Part shown: one piece after another, positions 23,924-36,630 of the stretch
How the letters are laid out: every line of letters starts with the position of its first letter
Numbering within the stretch: position 1 is the first letter of the stretch
Assembly: GCA_950097015.1 (NCBI GenBank)
Contig: CATNEN010000034.1
Span: 2,705,501 to 2,769,500 of the forward strand
DNA from: Macrostomum hystrix
Lineage: Eukaryota > Platyhelminthes > Macrostomidae
Length of the DNA: 64,000 nt
Direction of reading: 5' to 3'
Notes under the pieces: model-generated
What the model saw: the letters and a program-made list of their open reading frames with translations, nothing else
Database searches by the model: none
Told to the model about the DNA's origin: nothing
Made by a program: the position numbers and the translations under genes

Positions 23924-26900
23924 ATGGAGACAAAGAAATCCAACGAGGACGTCTTGGCCAAGTTAGAGACTTCAAAAGTTAAAAAGATCTATAAAATTAT
24001 CGTTATTGGTGACTCAAATGTTGGTAAAACGTGCTTGACTTACAGGTTTTGTGAAGGAAAGTTTCCAACTCGAACAGAAGCTACTATTGGTGTTGATTTT
24101 CGTGAGAAAACACTTAATATTGGTTCCCAAGAAATCAAGGTAAGAAAATGCTCATAGATAGCTCAATATTTTAAATACTAATTACATTTTATATTTTACA
24201 TGATTGTCAGGAGATATGACATTTTATAAATATAATGGGCCCTCTGAAAATTTTTTATGATATAGTTGCTACAATGTTGCATTCTGAATTGCAATAGGGT
24301 GGGCCTATTATTTTGACTTTAGAATTCAGTGTATCACAGATAGCTTAAATTTGTGATTCTTATCTCAGTTGCTTGTAGTCTTGTAGATGTATGCTACATT
24401 AGTCCATATAAACTGGTTGAAAAAAATTATAATGGATATGTGTGGAAGAATTATTTAGCTATGAAAAGAAGCCAATTATCAATTGCATTAACAGATTACA
24501 AGTTTTTCATGCTAACAGCAGATTAGATATCTTGCTACATCACATGTATCTAACAAATATCTTTATGGCAGTTCTCTTTTATATGACACAATATTATCCA
24601 CTGTAATGAGTACTTAGAGTGATAGGTGAACTTTAAAGTTAAAATTTTATTAACATTTCTTAGGCCTAGTGTCAATTTTTTCTCTTAGGTACTATAAATT
24701 AGAAATATATACAAAAACATCTCAAAACAACAACCTACAACATTGCTTCAGTTGCTGTTGGTGGGGCAACTATACAGATTTATAATGGTTATTATGAAAG
24801 TGCTAGGGTAATGTATCATCAACCAAACAAGAATGTGTATTTTTTTAACTTCAAACCTAAGCTACAGATTTTCTATTTAAGATATGATGATAAATCAAAA
24901 GCCAAGTTATAGAAAACAGTTACATCTTTCTAAAAAGTATCAGCTTTTGCTATTTTATCAAATAGAAAAAAGTTATTCCTGCTTTTTATCTAAAACTGGA
25001 CAATGATTTTCATGTATCTTCAAACCTAACAGAGAATTTTATGTTTGGTTTTACAATTTGAGTGAGTGGTTTAATCTTATTTTAAGGAGTGAACTATCAT
25101 GAATTATGTAATTTGAAAGCATTTTTCATGCTCTATAAATAACTACATTTATGGTTATTTAATTGGCAAGCAACCACATACAATCTTCATCTAAAGTACA
25201 TACTGAAAAAATGTTGTTTAAAAGTATGCTTTTGCAATAAAAATTTATACTGAAACATCAATATCTTTCTTTCCTCTTAATGCTTCATTGCACATCATGG
25301 CTCAGCTTGTAGATCATATCTTCAACTTTCAAATTAGTTGTTCTGTGAAACACAATTAGCTTGTTTCTGTCTTGCACAAGACCAAGGAAGAAGTCAGAAT
25401 TCCTGTTCGGTTTTGAAGATACACTGTTTGGTTAATGATACATTACCCTATATTATCAACTAGGCCTCTAAAATTTGTCTAAACATTATAGCTATTCTGT
25501 AATATTATCATATTATGCCTAAATATATTGCATTGAGTCTTACTCAACTAAAAAACCAGTTAGGTGATACCCATTTTGATTTCAGGTCAATTTGGCTGAA
25601 AAAATAAACTAATCTCCTCAATTTGATTTTGAGTATGGGTTTTTATGACCCACAACAAAAATGTTATAAGTTATTCAGTTATGCAAAGTTACAAGCACTG
25701 GTAAATGTTTCTATTAATGAATTTTATATAAAATCTTAGCAAATTAGTTTTTGCAGCTGAGACTAATGTAAGTCTAAGCCAACAGAATCACAAAAGCATA
25801 TGTATATAATCTTTAGGTAACAAGTTGTTACTTATGTGACATCAAAAACTGGTATGGGGATACACTTGGTGTGGTATGTGCTAGGTACCTGTTAAGTCAG
25901 AAAGTCCAACCCCAAAGCCTAATGGTACCTGGACAATTCGTCATCTTACAACTTCGTCATCCAGATGATGATCTGTCCAATATCTCAGAGGGTGGATGAC
26001 GAAGAGACTTAGACTTGTGGACACTTCATCATCTATAAAACAAAAGTTTTCAAAGTTAGAACAGAACCACCCTCCCCACCCCTCCTCACATTGTGTTGGC
26101 ACCTATCTTTCAACTCTTATAAAGAAAGCAGTTTTGTCAACCTTTTGACAATTTAGTGTGAAGTGTGTTCAAAACTCTGCCCCACCACCATACATGCGCA
26201 ACCTCCCAAATCTTAGCCGGCTGTGTGATTTAGTTTTTGTTCTATTTACAACTTAGTTTGCTCTCATTTGCTCTCTTTTTCTCTCCCCTTTTTCCTTTTC
26301 TTCACGCCTCCTTTTTTCCCTTGGTCCCCCCTTTGATTTTTTTTTGCTTGGTCAATTGGTTTTTGCGACTTACCTTGCTTGGCCCTCGTTTCACCCGGCC
26401 GGTTCGGCCGGATGTTGAGCATGTAATCAGTGTACTAGTCTGCCAGTGCCAAAATGTAGCTTTAATAAATGTATTAAACCTGGATGGCAGTTAACAATAA
26501 TGCAGCTGTTGATGCTAGGTATACAAGCATGTTTTGCGTTTTTTTTTATAAAAGGACCAAATTTGGTATAGAGTTAGTCTAGCTTTAAAACAAATTGGGC
26601 CATTGTCCAACTGCTCTGAGACAGATGTGGGAGTCAAGGTTCAGTGATGGACTTGTCAAATCAGTAATGAATGTTTTAAAATTCAAAACACTCAGTACTG
26701 AAGGTTTTTGTTTTATGACAGCCAATATCTAAAATGACTTTACTTCAACCTAAACACAATTCTGTAAAAGCTGGTGCTTATTGTGCTTTTATCTAAAAGT
26801 GCACAATTTTTCTATTACTTGTCACAGTACAATGGAAAACAAAAGTGTGGTGAAGCAAATGAATTGCAATAAGTTAAGAACATTATACGCATAGAGGTTG

Positions 26901-29900
26901 TTGAATACTTTAAATTTTAGTCCATTCAAATTACTTTACCAGTGTGCAGTCTTCCACATGCAATAAGCCATCAAACTACACATGGTGCAATGCTCATGAA
27001 AATCAGAAGTGTTTATAAAATAACAGTATGTGTAATATAGCACATTTAATACTTTTTCTTAGATTGCTTGCAACTCAATGCTGATCAGAATGTAACTGTA
27101 TTGGACTTGTCTAGTACTGGGCATTTTACTGTCACCAAAATGGTTGTTGCCAGAGTGACCTGTTGCCAAAGGGCTTGTCACCAAAATGGACAGTGATATT
27201 AATAGATCACAAATTTATAGCTAGCTGTTGCACAGAGGCATATAAATCTTGAAACCATGGCTTTTCAATCCAATTATTTTTTATTTCAATTTTCATTTGC
27301 GATACAAGTATTTTTTGTATGTCATGTTAAATTTGAAACTCAATTGTATCAGTTCTAAGGCCATGGGGCAGTCTATTTTTACTGTGTAAATGACATAGCC
27401 AGCGTGCTTCACACACTGATCACAAGGCATTTGAAAACCAAACTCGGCAATACTCATTTAGCCAACTGCTTTTGAAATAGTTTATTTCTGATTTGGTCTC
27501 ATCGGGATGACTATGAAACAAAAGCAATGTTGAGCAGAAACGTTCATATTTATGCTTGCTATAATTTCATTTATTTGTTGATTGTACCATGACTACGTGG
27601 CTATCGGGCGGGCTGATATTCGATTATTGCCATAGACAATGTCATTTTGGCCCGAAAAGTTGGGCCGATAATGGATTATTTTTGTGTATTTTAACGTATA
27701 GCCACATACTATAAGCCTACTACTTTCCACTACTGCTTTAATAACTAATCCACATAAGAAACTGTTCACGCAGGTTTCATTGAAACTTCACGTGCTAATA
27801 GCGTGGACAGGGCAAATTTTTTCCTTCTGCCCAGGCAGAGACAACTCTGAGTAATTATCTTCGCGGGAATTTTTCTGTCAGCTGTTCCTAGGGGGTTAGT
27901 GAGCGTCCTTGACTTAGAGCACGGAGGAGGAGGACGGCTGTATAACTGGCTAATATGAGACAGTGCAAACTAGCTCGTAACTGGAACTGGAATCCTGCTG
28001 CGGCGCCGATCTCGCTACAATGTCCAACTCTGCTGTGCTTATGTCTGTGAATAGATTTGAACCCGTTTTTGAGCTTCTATTTTTATTATATTAGGGTGTT
28101 CAGTCACAAGTTTAGAATGAGTGTAGATTTATGCGTGTTTAAATCTACTTTAGTCTGCCTTTTAAGCAGTAAAATGCACTTTAATTATTACGAATTTGAT
28201 CGGATCTGCTTTGTAACCTTAAATATTGGAATTTCAAAATTAGTCGCCACTTTTATGACAAATCTTTTCATCAATCAGTAGGTTCGTAAGAAAATTTTAG
28301 CGAAAGCGGATTTGCGAAAGCGGATTTGCTAAAGCGGATTAGTGAAAGCGGATTTGCGAAAGCGGATATGCGAAAGCGGATTAGCGAAAGCGGATTAGCG
28401 AAAGCGGATTAGCGAAAAGCGAATTATTAACGCTAATAATTCAGCGGATTAGCGAAAGCGGATTAGCGAAAGCGGATTAGCGAAAGCGGATTAGCCAAAG
28501 CGGATTAGCGAAAGCGGATTAGCGAAAGCGGATTAGCGAAAGCGGATTAGCGAAAGCGGATTAGCGAAAGCGGATTAGCGAAAGCGGATTAGCGAAAGCG
28601 GATTAGCGAAAGCGGATTAGCCAAAGCGGATTAGCGAAAGCGGATTAGCGAAAGCGGATTAGCGAAAGCGGATTAGCGAAAGCGGATTAGCGAAAGCGGA
28701 TTAGCGAAAGCGGATTAGCGAAAGCGGATTGATGAGCGAGCTAATATTGGCTTCAAACCAACCTCCTATAGCTGCAACTGTGGGACACGGCTGGCCAGGA
28801 GCGCTTCCGCCAGTCGATGCTGCCCCACTATTACCGCAATGTACACGCCGTAGTCTTTGTCTATGACGTCACTAAGCCGTCTTCGTTTAACAGCCTGCCC
28901 GGATGGCTGCGCGAATGCGATCAGCACTATCTGCCGCCTGAGGTGCCCCGGCTGCTGATTGGCAACAAGTGTGACGAGCAGGCGAGAGTTAGCACTCAGG
29001 TTGGTCCTGACCCAAACTGACCCAAACTGCATAGGAATTTACTTATGTTTCACGGACCCTTCTAGATTTGTATACCAACAGATGCTGGTACCCTCTTAAA
29101 TTCGTAGCCTTCTAGATTTCTACCCCAACAGATGCTGGTACCCTCTTAAACTCGTAGCTACAAAGTTTTATAGCTGGGTGAACAGAGGCGAAAGAGTCGA
29201 ACTCTAGACCTCTCGGTCAATCTGAAGCTCTAACCGCTGTGCGGAGAGACTCTCTGTTTTACCGTTTGTACTATCCTGCATTCTCCCTTGTGTAGTATTT
29301 GTGTCCTATCCTGCATTCTGCATTCTGCATCCTGCATTCTCTCTTGTGTAATCTTTGTTTCCTATCCTACATTCTCCCTTATGTAGTCTTTGTCCTATCC
29401 TACATTCTCCTATGAGTAGTGTTTGTCCTATCCTACATTCTCCCTTATGTAATCTTTGTGTCCTATCCTACATTCTCCCGTATGTAGTCTTTGTCCTATC
29501 CTACATTTTCCTATGAGTACGTATTTGTCCTTTCCTACATTCTTCCTTATGTAGTCTTTGTCCTATCCTACATTCTCCTATGAGTACGTGTTTGTCCTAT
29601 CCTACATTCTTCCTTATGTAGTCTTTGTCCTATCCTACATTCTCCTATGAGTACGTGTTTGTCCTATCCTACCTCCTTTTTTCTAGTATTTGTCACATTC
29701 TAAATTTTTCTTAATGTAGTCTTTGTCCCAGCCATATTTTCTTTATCTAGTCTTTGTCTCATCCTGCATTCCCTCCAATTCCCCGATGCACCCGAATTTT
29801 ACCCGCAGGCGGCGCAGAGGTTCGCAGACGAGCACAGCATGCCAGTGTTTGAAACCAGCGCCAAGGACGACTCCCGCTCCGATCACGTTGATTCGATATT

Positions 29901-30132
29901 TCTGACGCTGGCCCACAAGCTGGTGACTAGTCGGCCATTGATGACCCGATCCTACACTGCAGACCTGGCCAACGAAGATGGCAGTGTTAGCTTGCACCGG
30001 CAGCAGCGCGGACGCCGGCGAAGATTGGCCTCAGCTTCCGTCAACGGCAGCAGCGGCGGCGGCGGCGGCGGTTTCAGAGCCGCTTCAAACTCTGCTGCGT
30101 CATCAGACGAAGATGACTCCTGTCTGTGCTAG
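23924..30132 (+). CDS. RAB33: Rab33-like small GTPase
   Basis: Three coding exons, 23924-24139, 28772-28999 and 29809-30132, join in phase 0 to 255 aa (human RAB33B is 229). The P-loop GDSNVGKT sits at residues 29-36, followed by switch I with TEATIGVDF, switch [11 protein letters not shown], then NKCD and ETSAK for guanine recognition. The Rab33-type stretch [15 protein letters not shown] is present. The C terminus ends Cys-Leu-Cys, a CXC double geranylgeranylation signal for membrane attachment. Rab33 proteins act at Golgi and autophagosomal membranes. Unusual here is a longer hypervariable tail with an Arg-rich run, a poly-Gly run and an acidic SDEDDS segment before the CLC. The start is the ATG at 23924; the codon GTG upstream in frame is not used. 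Intron 1 is 4.6 kb and ends near a 14-bp tandem array; intron 2 starts with the weak donor GTTGGT. AATAAA at 30784-30789. Confidence 0.9.
24140..28300. other. Long AT-rich part of Rab33 intron 1
   Basis: No exon-like or clearly repeated structure. GTCACCAAAATGG occurs twice near 27133-27190, and TTCGTCATC-like repeats near 25940-26035 may be an old element. Confidence 0.5.
28305..28735 (+). repeat. 14-bp minisatellite (end of Rab33 intron 1)
   Basis: About 30 copies of AAAGCGGATTAGCG, interrupted once near 28415-28440. Ends about 35 bases before the exon 2 acceptor. Confidence 0.96.
29165..29255 (-). mobile_element. tRNA-like SINE head fragment in Rab33 intron 2
   Basis: Reverse complement has CGCACAGCGGTTAGAGCTTC (A-box-like) and AGAGTTCGACTCTTT (B-box-like). 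No body recognised. Confidence 0.45.
29265..29770 (+). repeat. Degenerate minisatellite, Rab33 intron 2
   Basis: Units around 33-36 bases mixing TTTGTCCTATCCTACATTCT and CCTTATGTAGTC or CCTATGAGTACG. The same sequence family fills intron 1 of the next gene (32625-32830). Confidence 0.85.
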
Positions 30133-30189
30133 AAATTTTCTATTTTTGAACAATTATTAAATGTCCTACTTATCAGTAGTGTAAATGGG

Positions 30190-31160
30190 AAGGAAACTTT
30201 TTTTTTGTTTTCCTCTAGTTGTACCTATCGGATATATACAGCTAGCTTCACTGAAATTCAAAGCCCTAGTTTTGCTAATTTCGTCCGGTTAAATATTTTT
30301 TACTGCAAAGTTCAAAGTAAAAAATTACTTACTAATATATTTTAAACAAGTCACAATCTATGACTAGCAATGATGTGTATTTTGATGTTGTCACTTTTTT
30401 GTTTGTCATTAATTGTGTCCGCCATTTTGTCAATCTTAATTTCTCGGTGAAAGTCGCTTTTTCGTTATAACTTTGGTACTTTCCGACAAGTATTTAAATT
30501 TGTGCTCTAGTATTTCTCAATCAAGTATTGATTGAGAAAAAGCTTCCTTGTTGACAAATTGTGCCTACCTACTTATAGTAGGCATGCTGCGTTTTTTGCA
30601 GTCGACACGTAGAAAATTTAAATATGGCGCATTTATCTCACCGCGGTGCCAGCAAATATCGATTAGACGCTCCTTATTTAGTATTTTTATTATTATAGAC
30701 TAAATGTGAAGCAACTGCTTGATGTATAGATTTTCACTTAGTTAATGGTTGGTAATATGTATTATAGTTTGTGACTTCCTTGCAATAAATGTTACTCGTA
30801 ACTCTGAGAGAGTACTATTTTTTATTATCTAAGTTTTTCGATTAGTGAAACACTACTGTTTCACTGAATTTTGAGATTGAAAGATTGAAAAAATGTTTGC
30901 TACAATTGAACGATTTGTATACTTTCCTATTTTTAATGCAACAAGACAGAAGTCCACTTTCTTTTGTCCGACATTTTCTTCTATTGCCTTTTTTTCTAAA
31001 AGGAACTCGTATTTTGTTTTTTTTGCATTCATTTAATAAAATATTATTCTGGGATTAACCCTATAAAAAGTTATCCAGACAAGAACCGTTGTTGAAGTCG
31101 TATGAGCATTCTATAGTCACTGACACATAGACATCTCTCTTTTATCTAGAGACGCAAATT
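30190..31160. other. 3' UTR and spacer after Rab33
   Basis: AT-rich, with AATAAA at 30784. ATTGATTGAGAAA/TTTCTCAATCAA form a short inverted repeat near 30515-30540. No gene seen. Confidence 0.5.
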
Positions 31161-31169
31161 GTTCTCTGC

Positions 31170-31715
31170 TCTCTGACAACTCAAGCGCTTTCCTGACAAC
31201 ACAAATGCTTCCCTGACGACACACACGCTTCTCTTACAATTCAAACGCTTCTCCAATGGCTTAAACGCTTCCCTGACAACTCAAACGCTTCCCTGACAAC
31301 TCAAACGCTTCCCTGACAACTCAAACGCTTCCCTGACAACTCAAACGCTTCCCTGACGACACAAACGCTTCCCTGACGACACAAACGCTTCCCTGACGAC
31401 ACAAACGCTTCCCTGACAACTCAAACGCTTCTCCAGCGGCTCAAACGCTTATCAGACAACTCAAGCGCTTCTCCGAAAACTCTAACTCTTCTCCGACAAC
31501 ACAAACGCTTCTCAGAAAACTCAATCGCTTCTCAGACAACTCAAACGCTTCTCAGACAACTCAATCGCTTCTCAGACAACTCAAACGCTTCTCAGACAAC
31601 TCAATCGCTTCTCAGACAACTCAATCGCTTCTCAGACAACTCAAGCGCTTCTCATACAACTCAAACGCTTCTCAGACAACTCAGAGGTTTGTCAGACAAC
31701 TCAATCGCTTATAAG
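31170..31715 (+). repeat. 20-bp minisatellite upstream of Zwilch-like gene
   Basis: About 27 copies of ACAACTCAAACGCTTCCCTG; the right half is dominated by the variant CTTCTCAGAC. Confidence 0.95.
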
Positions 31716-32038
31716 AAATACTAAAGAACTCGCTTTAGACCAGGTATACATTACAAGCACTGCATGGTGTCCTTTTTAGTCTGTTTGTTTCGCATTACTT
31801 TTTAATATCCCTAAAACCGCTTAAACTGTGACTAAAAACTTAAACGAATTTGGAATTCAGTATACTTCGGCACTTAATTTATTTCTAGGTAGTGGAATAG
31901 AAGTTTATTTTATAATTTTAGAAATAAACAAAAAACTTTTACACATCCAGAACTTATTTTCGCTGACTTCCATTGGCTTCAGTTTTCAGACTTTTTCCTT
32001 GCATTGAATAAACAAGATTGTCTAGAGCAACGATTAGC

Positions 32039-35000
32039 ATGGAAGAGCATCAGCTTCGAGATCCCGTCCAGCTGGCCTTCGTCAAGGAGCTCCTGGTTAG
32101 TCGCCTGTTTGTCCCAGATAACAGCGCTGCTACACTGGGATCCGGTTCTTCGGATCATTGGTTTGACGCCGAACGCTGCTCTGTACTTCTACTTCACGGA
32201 GGACATCGGCAGCCGGTGCTGCAGCTTCAGCAGCAGCCAGCGGCTTCGTCCTCGATGCTGCTGCCAGGCGCTGGTGCAGCTTTGTCAAATTCTAGCAATA
32301 GTCGCGGCCTATCTAAGCTGGACTCATCGGCCATGTCAATGTCCGATGTTGAAGAGGACGAAGGCGAAGGTCCTCTTAAATTGAATAAAATTGCCGACCT
32401 CAGCGGCGTCGGGCCGTGCGTGGAGCCACCGGCTACGCCTGGCGGCGACTTCGACGACGAGCTCGGCGACGATTTGTCGATGATGCGCAGCCTGGCTGAG
32501 CAGTTGGCCAATCGGCTGCCGTTTCGGCCTCTCAACTTGGCGGCGGCAAATATTGCATTGGCTGAGAAGGCGCAGCGACCTGCTGGGAGCGCCGGGACAG
32601 CGCAGCAGCAGGTGTGTTTGAGTCAAAGAAGTCTTTGTCCTATTCTACACTTTATATTGTATTTGTCACATCCTAAATTCTTCCTTATGTAGTCATTGTT
32701 ATATCCTACGCTCTCTCTCTCTCTCTTACGTACACGTTTTCCTATTCTACATTCTCGCTTATGTAAGTCTTTGTCCTATCCTACGCTCTATTTTTCTAGT
32801 CTTTGTCCTATCCTTCATTCTCCCTGATGTAATTACTAAACAAAGCATGCAGAACTGCTTATTCATTGGTTGTTCCCCCAGCTAATCCTGGCTCTTTGTC
32901 AGCCTGAATCGCCGTGCGATCCGCTAATTCGCGGCTTGCTGCTCGAACCGGTTAGACGAGCTGCGGCTGCTGGAGTTCAGCAGCAGCAGCAGCAGCAGCA
33001 GCAGATTCAACAGCTGCGCTCGTTGACTTTGCGCGAGCTCGCCTGCGCTGAGCCGCGCGACGGCCTGCCCAGCCTTGACGCCCTCCTGGATCGTCTGGCC
33101 GGAGCTCCGCTGCTGCCTGCGCCGCAGTTCGATGTACGCGCCACCTACCTGCTGTTCGCCAACCCGGGCCAGACTGACAGCGGTACCGAGGTGACCTTCT
33201 GCGCCACCTATCCGGGCGCGAACTGTGCCAGACTGTTCGAACCGCCGCCAAGGCTTTGCAATCCTCTCGGCTGTCTGAGCGTCAGGCCGCGGCCCTGGCA
33301 GCCGGGCAGCTGCGCCAGAAATCTGGCCGCCCACCTGGCCGTGCTCAGGCAGCTGCACGGAGCAGTTGAACGAGAGGAGCGAGTCTGGAGCCTGCAGGGC
33401 CGGGCGCCCGGCACTTTTCAAGCGTTTGCTGTCCGATTGGCTGGCTTGCTGAGGTGCGACAGGATTTTCATTTGTTTTTTTGGTGTACTAAATTGAAATA
33501 ATCCGGATTAAAGTGTTGTTTCTTATTTTCAAAGTGTGGCTTTTTGGTTGCTAGGGTGGAGCTCTTTTGTTACTAGGGTGTAGCTTTTTGGTTTCCCGGG
33601 TGCCGCTTTTTGGTAGCTATGGTATAGCTTTTTGGTTGCTATGGCGTAGCTTTTTGGTTGCTATGGCGTAGCTTTTTGGTTGCTATGGCGTAGCTTTTTG
33701 GTTGCTATGGCGTAGCTTTTTGGTTGCTATGGCGTAGCTTTTTGGTTGCTATGGCGTAGCTTTTTGGTTGCTGGGGTCCAGATTTTTTGGTTGTCAGGGT
33801 GTAGCCTTTCGCTTGCTGAGGTTTAGTTGTCTGATTAATATGTCATGATCAATATTTTTATATTATCTCTTTATCGTGCCCCTCACGTTGCCGGTAGAAC
33901 TCTGGGCATAGATGCTCCGCCACAGCTACTGGCCGCTGCTGAAAGCGGCGGCGGCGGCGCCGGCGGATCCGGCCCTGGCGGAGGCGACGCGCATCCGCTG
34001 GGCGACCTGACAAACTGGAACAATGTCTCCACTGGCGGCGGCGCCGGTCACACCAACTTGCTGACTGCGGCCGCTCCGCCTGTTACAGCTAACGCTGCTG
34101 CAGCCGCTGCCGCATCGGCCGCTTTGGAAGAGGATCTCGACGCCGACGGAGACGGAGAGATTGGCCGACTGTTGCGCAGCCGGAAGCCGGACCTGGCCGA
34201 GCTGCTCTGGCTGCTAGCTAGGGATGTGCAGTGCGCTGCCAGCCTGCGCCGCTGCTTTGAGCTCTACCTGCGAGTTGTCAACGCTTGCTCGGGTGAGTCG
34301 CATCATGCCTCTCGTTAACTGGCTCACTGACACCACTTCCCTTCCTCCCCTGACACTTCCTCCCCTGACACTTCCCTTCCTCCCCTGACACTTCCCTTCC
34401 TCCCCTGACACTTCCCTTCCTCCCCTGACACTTCCCTTCCTCCCCTGACACTTCCCTTCCTCCCCTGACACTTCCCTTCCTCTGCTGACACTTCTCTAAC
34501 ACTTCCCTTCCTCTGCTGACACTTCCCTGACACTTCCCTTCCTCAACTGACACTTCCCTTTCTCTCCTGACACTTCCTTTCCTCTCCTAACACTTCCCTT
34601 TCTTTTCTGACACTTTCTCTCCTGACACTTCCCTTCCTTTTCTGACACTTCCATTCCTCTCCTGACACCTCCCTTCCACTCCTGACGCTTCCCTTCCTCT
34701 GCTGACACTTCCCTTCTTCTGCTGCCGCTTTCCTTCCTCTCCGGACACTTCCCCTCCTCTGCTGACACTTCCCTTCCTCTGCTGACACTTCCCTTCCTCT
34801 GCTGACACTTCCCTTCCTCTGCTAACACTTCCCTTCCTCCCCTGACACTTCCCTTCCTTTGCTGACACTTCCCTTCCTCTCCGGACACTTCCCCTCCTCT
34901 GCTGACACTTCCCTTCCTCTGCTGACACTTCCCTTCCTCTGCTGACACTTCCCTTCCTCTGCTAACACTTCCCTTCCTCCCCTGACACTTCCCTTCCTCT

Positions 35001-36356
35001 GCTGACACTTCCCTTCCTCTGCTGACACTTCCCTTCCTCTGCTGACACTTCCCTTCCTCTGCTAACACTTCCCTTCCTCCCCTGACACTTCCCTTCCTCT
35101 GCTGACACTTCCCTTCCTCTGCTGACACTTCCCTTCCTCTGCTAACACTTCCCTTCCTCCCCTGACACTTCCCTTCCTTTGCTGACACTTCCCTTCCTCT
35201 CCGGACACTTCCCCTCCTCTGCTGACACTTCCCTTCCTCTGCTGACACTTCCCTTCCTCTCCTGACACTTCCCTTCCTCTCCTGACACTTCCCTTCCTCT
35301 GCTGACACTTCCCTTCTTAACCTTTAAGAGTAACAACCCTTCATTTACTCTTGAGGTAAATGCCTGAAATAGGAACTTAGTTTTATCACAGCCGCATTTC
35401 ACAATGATTGGTTCGCAGGCCTCCGTTCAGCCTACCAGCTGCACCAGCGCAACTGGACCCAGCTAGCCAGGTGTGTGCGCTCCCAGCAGTCCAGCCTGGA
35501 CTCGTTCAGCTGTCCGCACCTGCTGCTACAGCTGGGCGCGTATCGCCTGCAAGAGAGCCTGGTCCACTTGCTGGTCTGCGCTCATCCAATGCTGGACACT
35601 CAGCAGCTGGCCACCTACGCTGCCGGGCCCGCTGCCGACTGCGCTCTGCCAGCCCGACTGGAACGGCTTGACCGACTGTTGCACCTGTGCGAAGCCGCCT
35701 TCTCTCTGGCCAGAAGCTGCCTACCCCCGGCCAGGTGAGGCCTAACTGTACTGGCCTAAATTATTTTTGGTGTTAAGCGTTTGTCTGTGTCGTTTTAAGT
35801 TTTTCGATACATATAGGATTGTTTTAATATGCTTCGAATCTGTTTTCCCGAGCACAGATCCCTTATTTCTTTAGTTCACTTCGAATGCGCAGCGCAATAG
35901 CTGCAGCCGTGGCGCTGGCGGTACATCTTTCCAGTTTCTATATGCATTTTTCGATACATATCGGTTAGTTGTCTATTTATTTCCCCATTCCCTGTCAATA
36001 ACAGAGTGGGCCAGTTGGTGCGTGAATTTCTCAGCCTGCTGGCCGCCGGCCGCGGCAACCATCTGGAATTCAACGCCGACGTTGAAGCCAACGAGGCCGG
36101 CTGCGAGCTGCCGCTGCGCTGGGAGCTGCTGGCCGAGCAGCGCGCCGGCCGGGCCTGCCAGACCGGCCGCGTCGTCATCGAGGCCTGCCGACGCCGGCGA
36201 CGCCAGCAGCACCGCGGCCAACGTAACGACGACATCATCGATGACGACGGAGCGACCAGTGCCGCTGTCGCCCCACTCTATCGCTGCACTCTGGGCACCG
36301 ACTGCCGCCTCACCGTGCGCTCAGCCGCCTCCCTGCCTGCCGATGCTGATGAGTGA
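32039..36356 (+). CDS. ZWILCH: Zwilch-like kinetochore protein (RZZ complex)
   Basis: Five exons, 32039-32611, 32882-33453, 33898-34292, 35419-35734 and 36005-36356, join in phase to 735 aa (human ZWILCH is 591). Identification rests on recalled similarity in the C-terminal half: an acidic then PDLAELLWLLARD segment (about residue 490), RCFELYLRVV, the WTQLARCV region, then HLLLQLGAYRLQESLVHLLV and a terminal beta-rich segment, in the order seen in Zwilch. Zwilch with Rod and ZW10 forms the RZZ complex that recruits dynein and Mad1-Mad2 to unattached kinetochores. The N-terminal exons are weakly conserved and carry low-complexity inserts: a nine-Gln run near residue 225, a Gly-rich segment and poly-Ala in exon 3. 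The start ATG is chosen by frame; an overlapping frame is open in exon 1. The stop at 36354 is followed directly by a CTGN tetranucleotide repeat. A homology search is needed to confirm. Confidence 0.65.
32625..32830 (+). repeat. Degenerate repeat, Zwilch-like gene intron 1
   Basis: TCTTTGTCCTATCCTAC, CATTCTCCCTGATGTA and CCTTATGTAG units match the array in Rab33 intron 2. Includes a short (CT)n run. Confidence 0.8.
33535..33835 (+). repeat. 22-bp minisatellite, Zwilch-like gene intron 2
   Basis: About 13 units of the TTGCTATGGCGTAGCTTTTT type; central seven are nearly identical, edges diverged. Confidence 0.93.
34325..35315 (+). repeat. 20-bp minisatellite, Zwilch-like gene intron 3
   Basis: About 49 copies of ACTTCCCTTCCTCTGCTGAC and CTCCCCTGAC variants. 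Blocks with CTCCGGAC, CTTTGCTGAC and CTAACAC recur at several hundred bases, showing higher-order duplication. Confidence 0.96.
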
Positions 36357-36358
36357 GG

Positions 36359-36448
<90 letters not shown>

Positions 36449-36630
36449 TGTCTGCCTGTCTGTCTGTCTGTCTGTCTGTGTGTCTGTCTGTCTGTCTGTC
36501 TGTGTGTCTGTCTGGCTTTCTGTCTGGCTATCTGTCTGTCTGTGTGTCTGTCTGGCTGTGTGTCTGTCTGGCTGTGTGTCTGTCTGGCTGTGTGTCTGTC
36601 TGGCTGCGTGTCTGTCTGGCTGTCTGCCTG
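36357..36630 (+). repeat. CTGN tetranucleotide microsatellite after Zwilch-like stop
   Basis: About 20 CCTG units change into TCTG/TGTG and GGCTGTGTGTCT units. It starts within two codons of the stop, so it lies in the 3' UTR. Confidence 0.97.

Noticed and set aside
34496-35308. 270-aa minus-strand frame rich in Lys and Glu
   Set aside because: Reading of the 20-bp pyrimidine array in Zwilch-like intron 3; no start context, splice or composition evidence.
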